Origin: Lineus longissimus
Taxonomy: Eukaryota > Nemertea > Pilidiophora > Heteronemertea > Lineidae
Assembly: GCF_910592395.1 (NCBI RefSeq)
Contig: NC_088315.1
Span: forward strand, 12,838,501 to 12,902,500
Direction: 5' to 3'
DNA: 64,000 bases
Both the position numbers and the translations under genes were made by a program. The notes under the pieces are model-generated. The model was not told the DNA's origin, did no database searches, and saw only the letters and a list, made by a program, of their open reading frames with translations. This document shows positions 62,201-64,000 of the stretch, in pieces; the first letter of the stretch is position 1, and each line of letters starts with the position of its first letter.

Positions 62201-64000
62201 CAAAATGAGCGTGATCGGTCATGACAAGCGCCATCGCCGACTGACCATCATCGCCAGTAGTCTTATATCGTTAGTCAAATGACAACTTATCATCGCAGAA
62301 TCTCAAATTTGTGGTCTCAGTTTGTCCAATCGGTCATCTCGACTCTTTATAACCAAAATGAGCGTGATCAATCGCGACGATCGCCATCGCCGACCGACTT
62401 TCATCGCCAGTAGTGCAATATTGCTAGTCAAATGACAACTTATCATCACAGAGTCTCGAAATTGTGGTCTCAGTTTGTCCAATCGGTCATCTCGACTCTG
62501 TATAACTAAAATGAGCGGGATCAGTCGCGACGAGTGCCATCGCAAACCGATTTTCATCGCCAGTAGTGTAATATCGCTAGTCCAATGACAACTTATCATC
62601 ACAGAATCTCGAAATTGCGGTCTCAGTTTGTCCAATCGGTCATCTCGACTCTGTATAACCAAAATGAGCGTGATCGGTCGCGACGAGCAGCATCGCCAAC
62701 CAACTTTCATCGCCAGTAGTGTAATATCGCTAGTCGGATGACAACTTATTATCGCAGAATCTCGAAATTGTGCTCTCAGTTTGTTGAATCAGCCATCTTG
62801 ACTCTGTGTAACCAAAATGAGCGTGATCGGTCACGACGAGCGCCATCGCCAACCAACTTTCATCGCCAGTAGTGCAATATCGCAAGTCGGATGACAACTT
62901 ATTATCGCAGAATCTCGAAATTGTGCTCTCAGTTTGTTGAATCAGCCATCTTGACTCTGTGTAACCAAAATGAGCGTGATCGGTCATGACGAGCGCCATC
63001 GCCGACCGACTATCATTGCCAGTAGTCTTATATCATTAGTCGAATGACCACTTATCATCGCAGAATCTCGAAATGGCGGTCTCAGTTTCTCCAATCGGGC
63101 ATCTCGACTCTTTAAGCAAAATGAGCGTGATTGGTCGCGACGAGCGCAATCGCCAACCGACTTTCATTGCCAGTAGTGCAATATCGCTATCGAATATAAC
63201 TTATCATTGCAGAATTTTGAAATTGCCTTTTCAGTTTTACCATCGGTCATCACGACTCTGCATATCCAAAGTGAGCGTGATCGGTCGTGATATGCACCAT
63301 CGCCGACGAACTTTCATCGCCAGTAGTTCAATATCGCTATCGAATGACAACTTATCATCACAGAATCTCGAAATTGTGCTCTCAGTTTGTCGAATCGGTC
63401 ATCTCAGCCCTGTAAAACCAAAATGAGCGTGATCGGTCGCGACGAGCGCCATCGCCGACCAACTTTCATCGCCAGTAGTGTAATATCGCTAGTCGAATGA
63501 CAAGTTATAATCGCAGAATCTTGAAATTGTGGTCTAAGTTTGTTCAATCAGGCATCTCGACTCTGCATAACCAATATGAGTGTGATCGGTCGCGACGAGC
63601 GCCATCGCCAACCGACCATCATCGCCTATAGTCTTATATCGTTAGTCGAATGACCACTTATCATCGCAGAATCTCGAAACTCTGGCCTCAATTTGTTGAA
63701 TTGGTCATCTCGGCTCTGTATAACCAAAATGAGCGTGATCGGTCGTGACAAGCGCCATCGCCCACCGACTTTCATCGCCAGTGGTGCAATATCGCTAGTC
63801 AAATGACAACTTATCATCGCAGAATCTCAAATTTGAGGTCTCAGTTTGTCCAATCGATCATCTCGACTCTGTATAACTAAAATGAGCAGGATCAGTCGCG
63901 ACGAGCGCCATCGCCAACCGACTTTCATCGCCAGTAGTGTAATATCGCTAGTCGAATGACAACTTATCATCACAGAATCTCGAAATTGCGGTCTCAGTTT
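59275..64000 (+). repeat. Right zone of the satellite: mosaic, leaves the window
   Basis: Monomer subtypes alternate without a clear long period in what is visible, with more private variants than the interior blocks. A doubled monomer around 62.73-62.97 kb (two GTTGAATCAGCCATC units with CTGTGTAACC) is a local duplication. The sequence is still satellite at base 64000. Confidence 0.75.

Larger units (their letters stand above)
7993..64000 (+). repeat. Satellite array, 150-153 bp monomer, head to tail, continues beyond the window
   Basis: From the ACCGACTTTCATCGCC motif near 7993 onward, the whole sequence is built of one monomer family. Landmarks recur in fixed order: CTTTCATCGCCAGTAGTG, ATATCGCTAGTCGAATGAC, TTATCATCGCAGAATCTCG, CTCAGTTTGTC, TGTATAACCAAAATGAGCG and the CpG box GATCGGTCGCGACGAGCGCC. 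Spacing of the GATCGG landmark around 28.6-29.7 kb is 150, 152 or 153 bp for full units. GCTAGTCGAATG-type units are 153 bp, GCTATCGAATG-type 152 bp and GAATATAAC-type 150 bp. By length there are about 365-370 units. All point the same way; I saw no inversion, gene or transposon insertion. Open frames inside are by-products of the repeat. Length near one nucleosome and HOR organisation suggest a centromeric or pericentromeric satellite, which is inference. Confidence 0.97.

Noticed and set aside
7993-64000. Many open frames of 60-173 codons on both strands in the satellite, some with repeated 51-residue periods (for example 42012-42533, 45784-46305, 52845-53366 minus)
   Set aside because: They arise because some monomers are 153 bp and keep phase. 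They occur on both strands and shift or stop when 152- or 150-bp units intervene, and they match no protein domain. They are repeat by-products.
7993-64000. CRISPR-like array of regular repeats
   Set aside because: The whole 150-153 bp unit is repeated with no unique spacers, units are far too long, the array spans 56 kb, and the flank is eukaryotic.
7993-64000. CENP-B box inside the monomer
   Set aside because: The closest stretch, around TTTCGAGATTCTGCGA on the minus strand, lacks the required central A and the CGGG core.
7993-64000. TATA box plus start codon (TATAACCAAAATGAGCG) in each monomer as a promoter and mini-gene
   Set aside because: It is just part of the repeated unit. The frames that follow are not conserved between subtypes and nothing else supports transcription.

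Overview
The window reads as nuclear DNA of a multicellular animal, most likely an invertebrate. It carries GT-AG spliceosomal introns, a two-gene PIF/Harbinger DNA transposon with a MADF-BESS partner protein, short non-autonomous DNA transposons, and a very long tandem satellite array. Nothing in it looks bacterial or viral. I cannot name the species, and no ordinary host gene is convincingly present.

Layout: 1-1570 holds no gene I can support. 1574-4565 (or 4679) is an apparently intact PIF/Harbinger element with 30-bp perfect terminal inverted repeats and TTA target duplications. It encodes a DDE transposase on the minus strand (2 exons, 416 aa) and a MADF-BESS DNA-binding protein on the plus strand (3 exons, 283 aa). 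The two genes are interdigitated: each has its exons and poly(A) signal inside an intron of the other or just outside its exons, so no exon overlaps an opposite exon. In PIF-type elements the MADF- or Myb-type protein is thought to help bring the transposase to the DNA ends. The right terminus is duplicated in tandem (114 bp, identical copies). 5101-6156 is a non-autonomous element with 56-bp inverted repeats. A 92-bp hAT-like MITE (6165-6256) abuts its target duplication. 6262-7710 is mostly featureless, with one possible small coding exon on the minus strand. 7711-7896 is a 93-bp tandem duplication.

From about 7993 to the window end (56 kb, at least 365 monomers by length) the sequence is one head-to-tail satellite with a 150-153 bp monomer. 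The monomers form several layers of higher-order repeats (HORs): a 17-monomer, 2589-bp unit repeated about 4.2 times (15.7-26.7 kb); a 15-unit, 2202-bp repeat that includes two truncated monomers (27.7-31.9 kb); a 10/11-monomer repeat (33.4-37.0 kb); and a 3.4-3.8 kb block nested in a 7.1-7.2 kb super-repeat (40.8-58.4 kb). The two outer zones (8.0-15.7 kb and 59.3-64 kb) are less regular mosaics. The array leaves the window on the right. No gene or transposon insertion was seen inside it. Each monomer has a CpG-rich box with dyad symmetry, and much of the variation in that box is CpG-to-TpG/CpA.

The two things most worth following up are the interlocked antisense gene pair of the Harbinger element and the multi-level HOR satellite, a centromere or pericentromere candidate.
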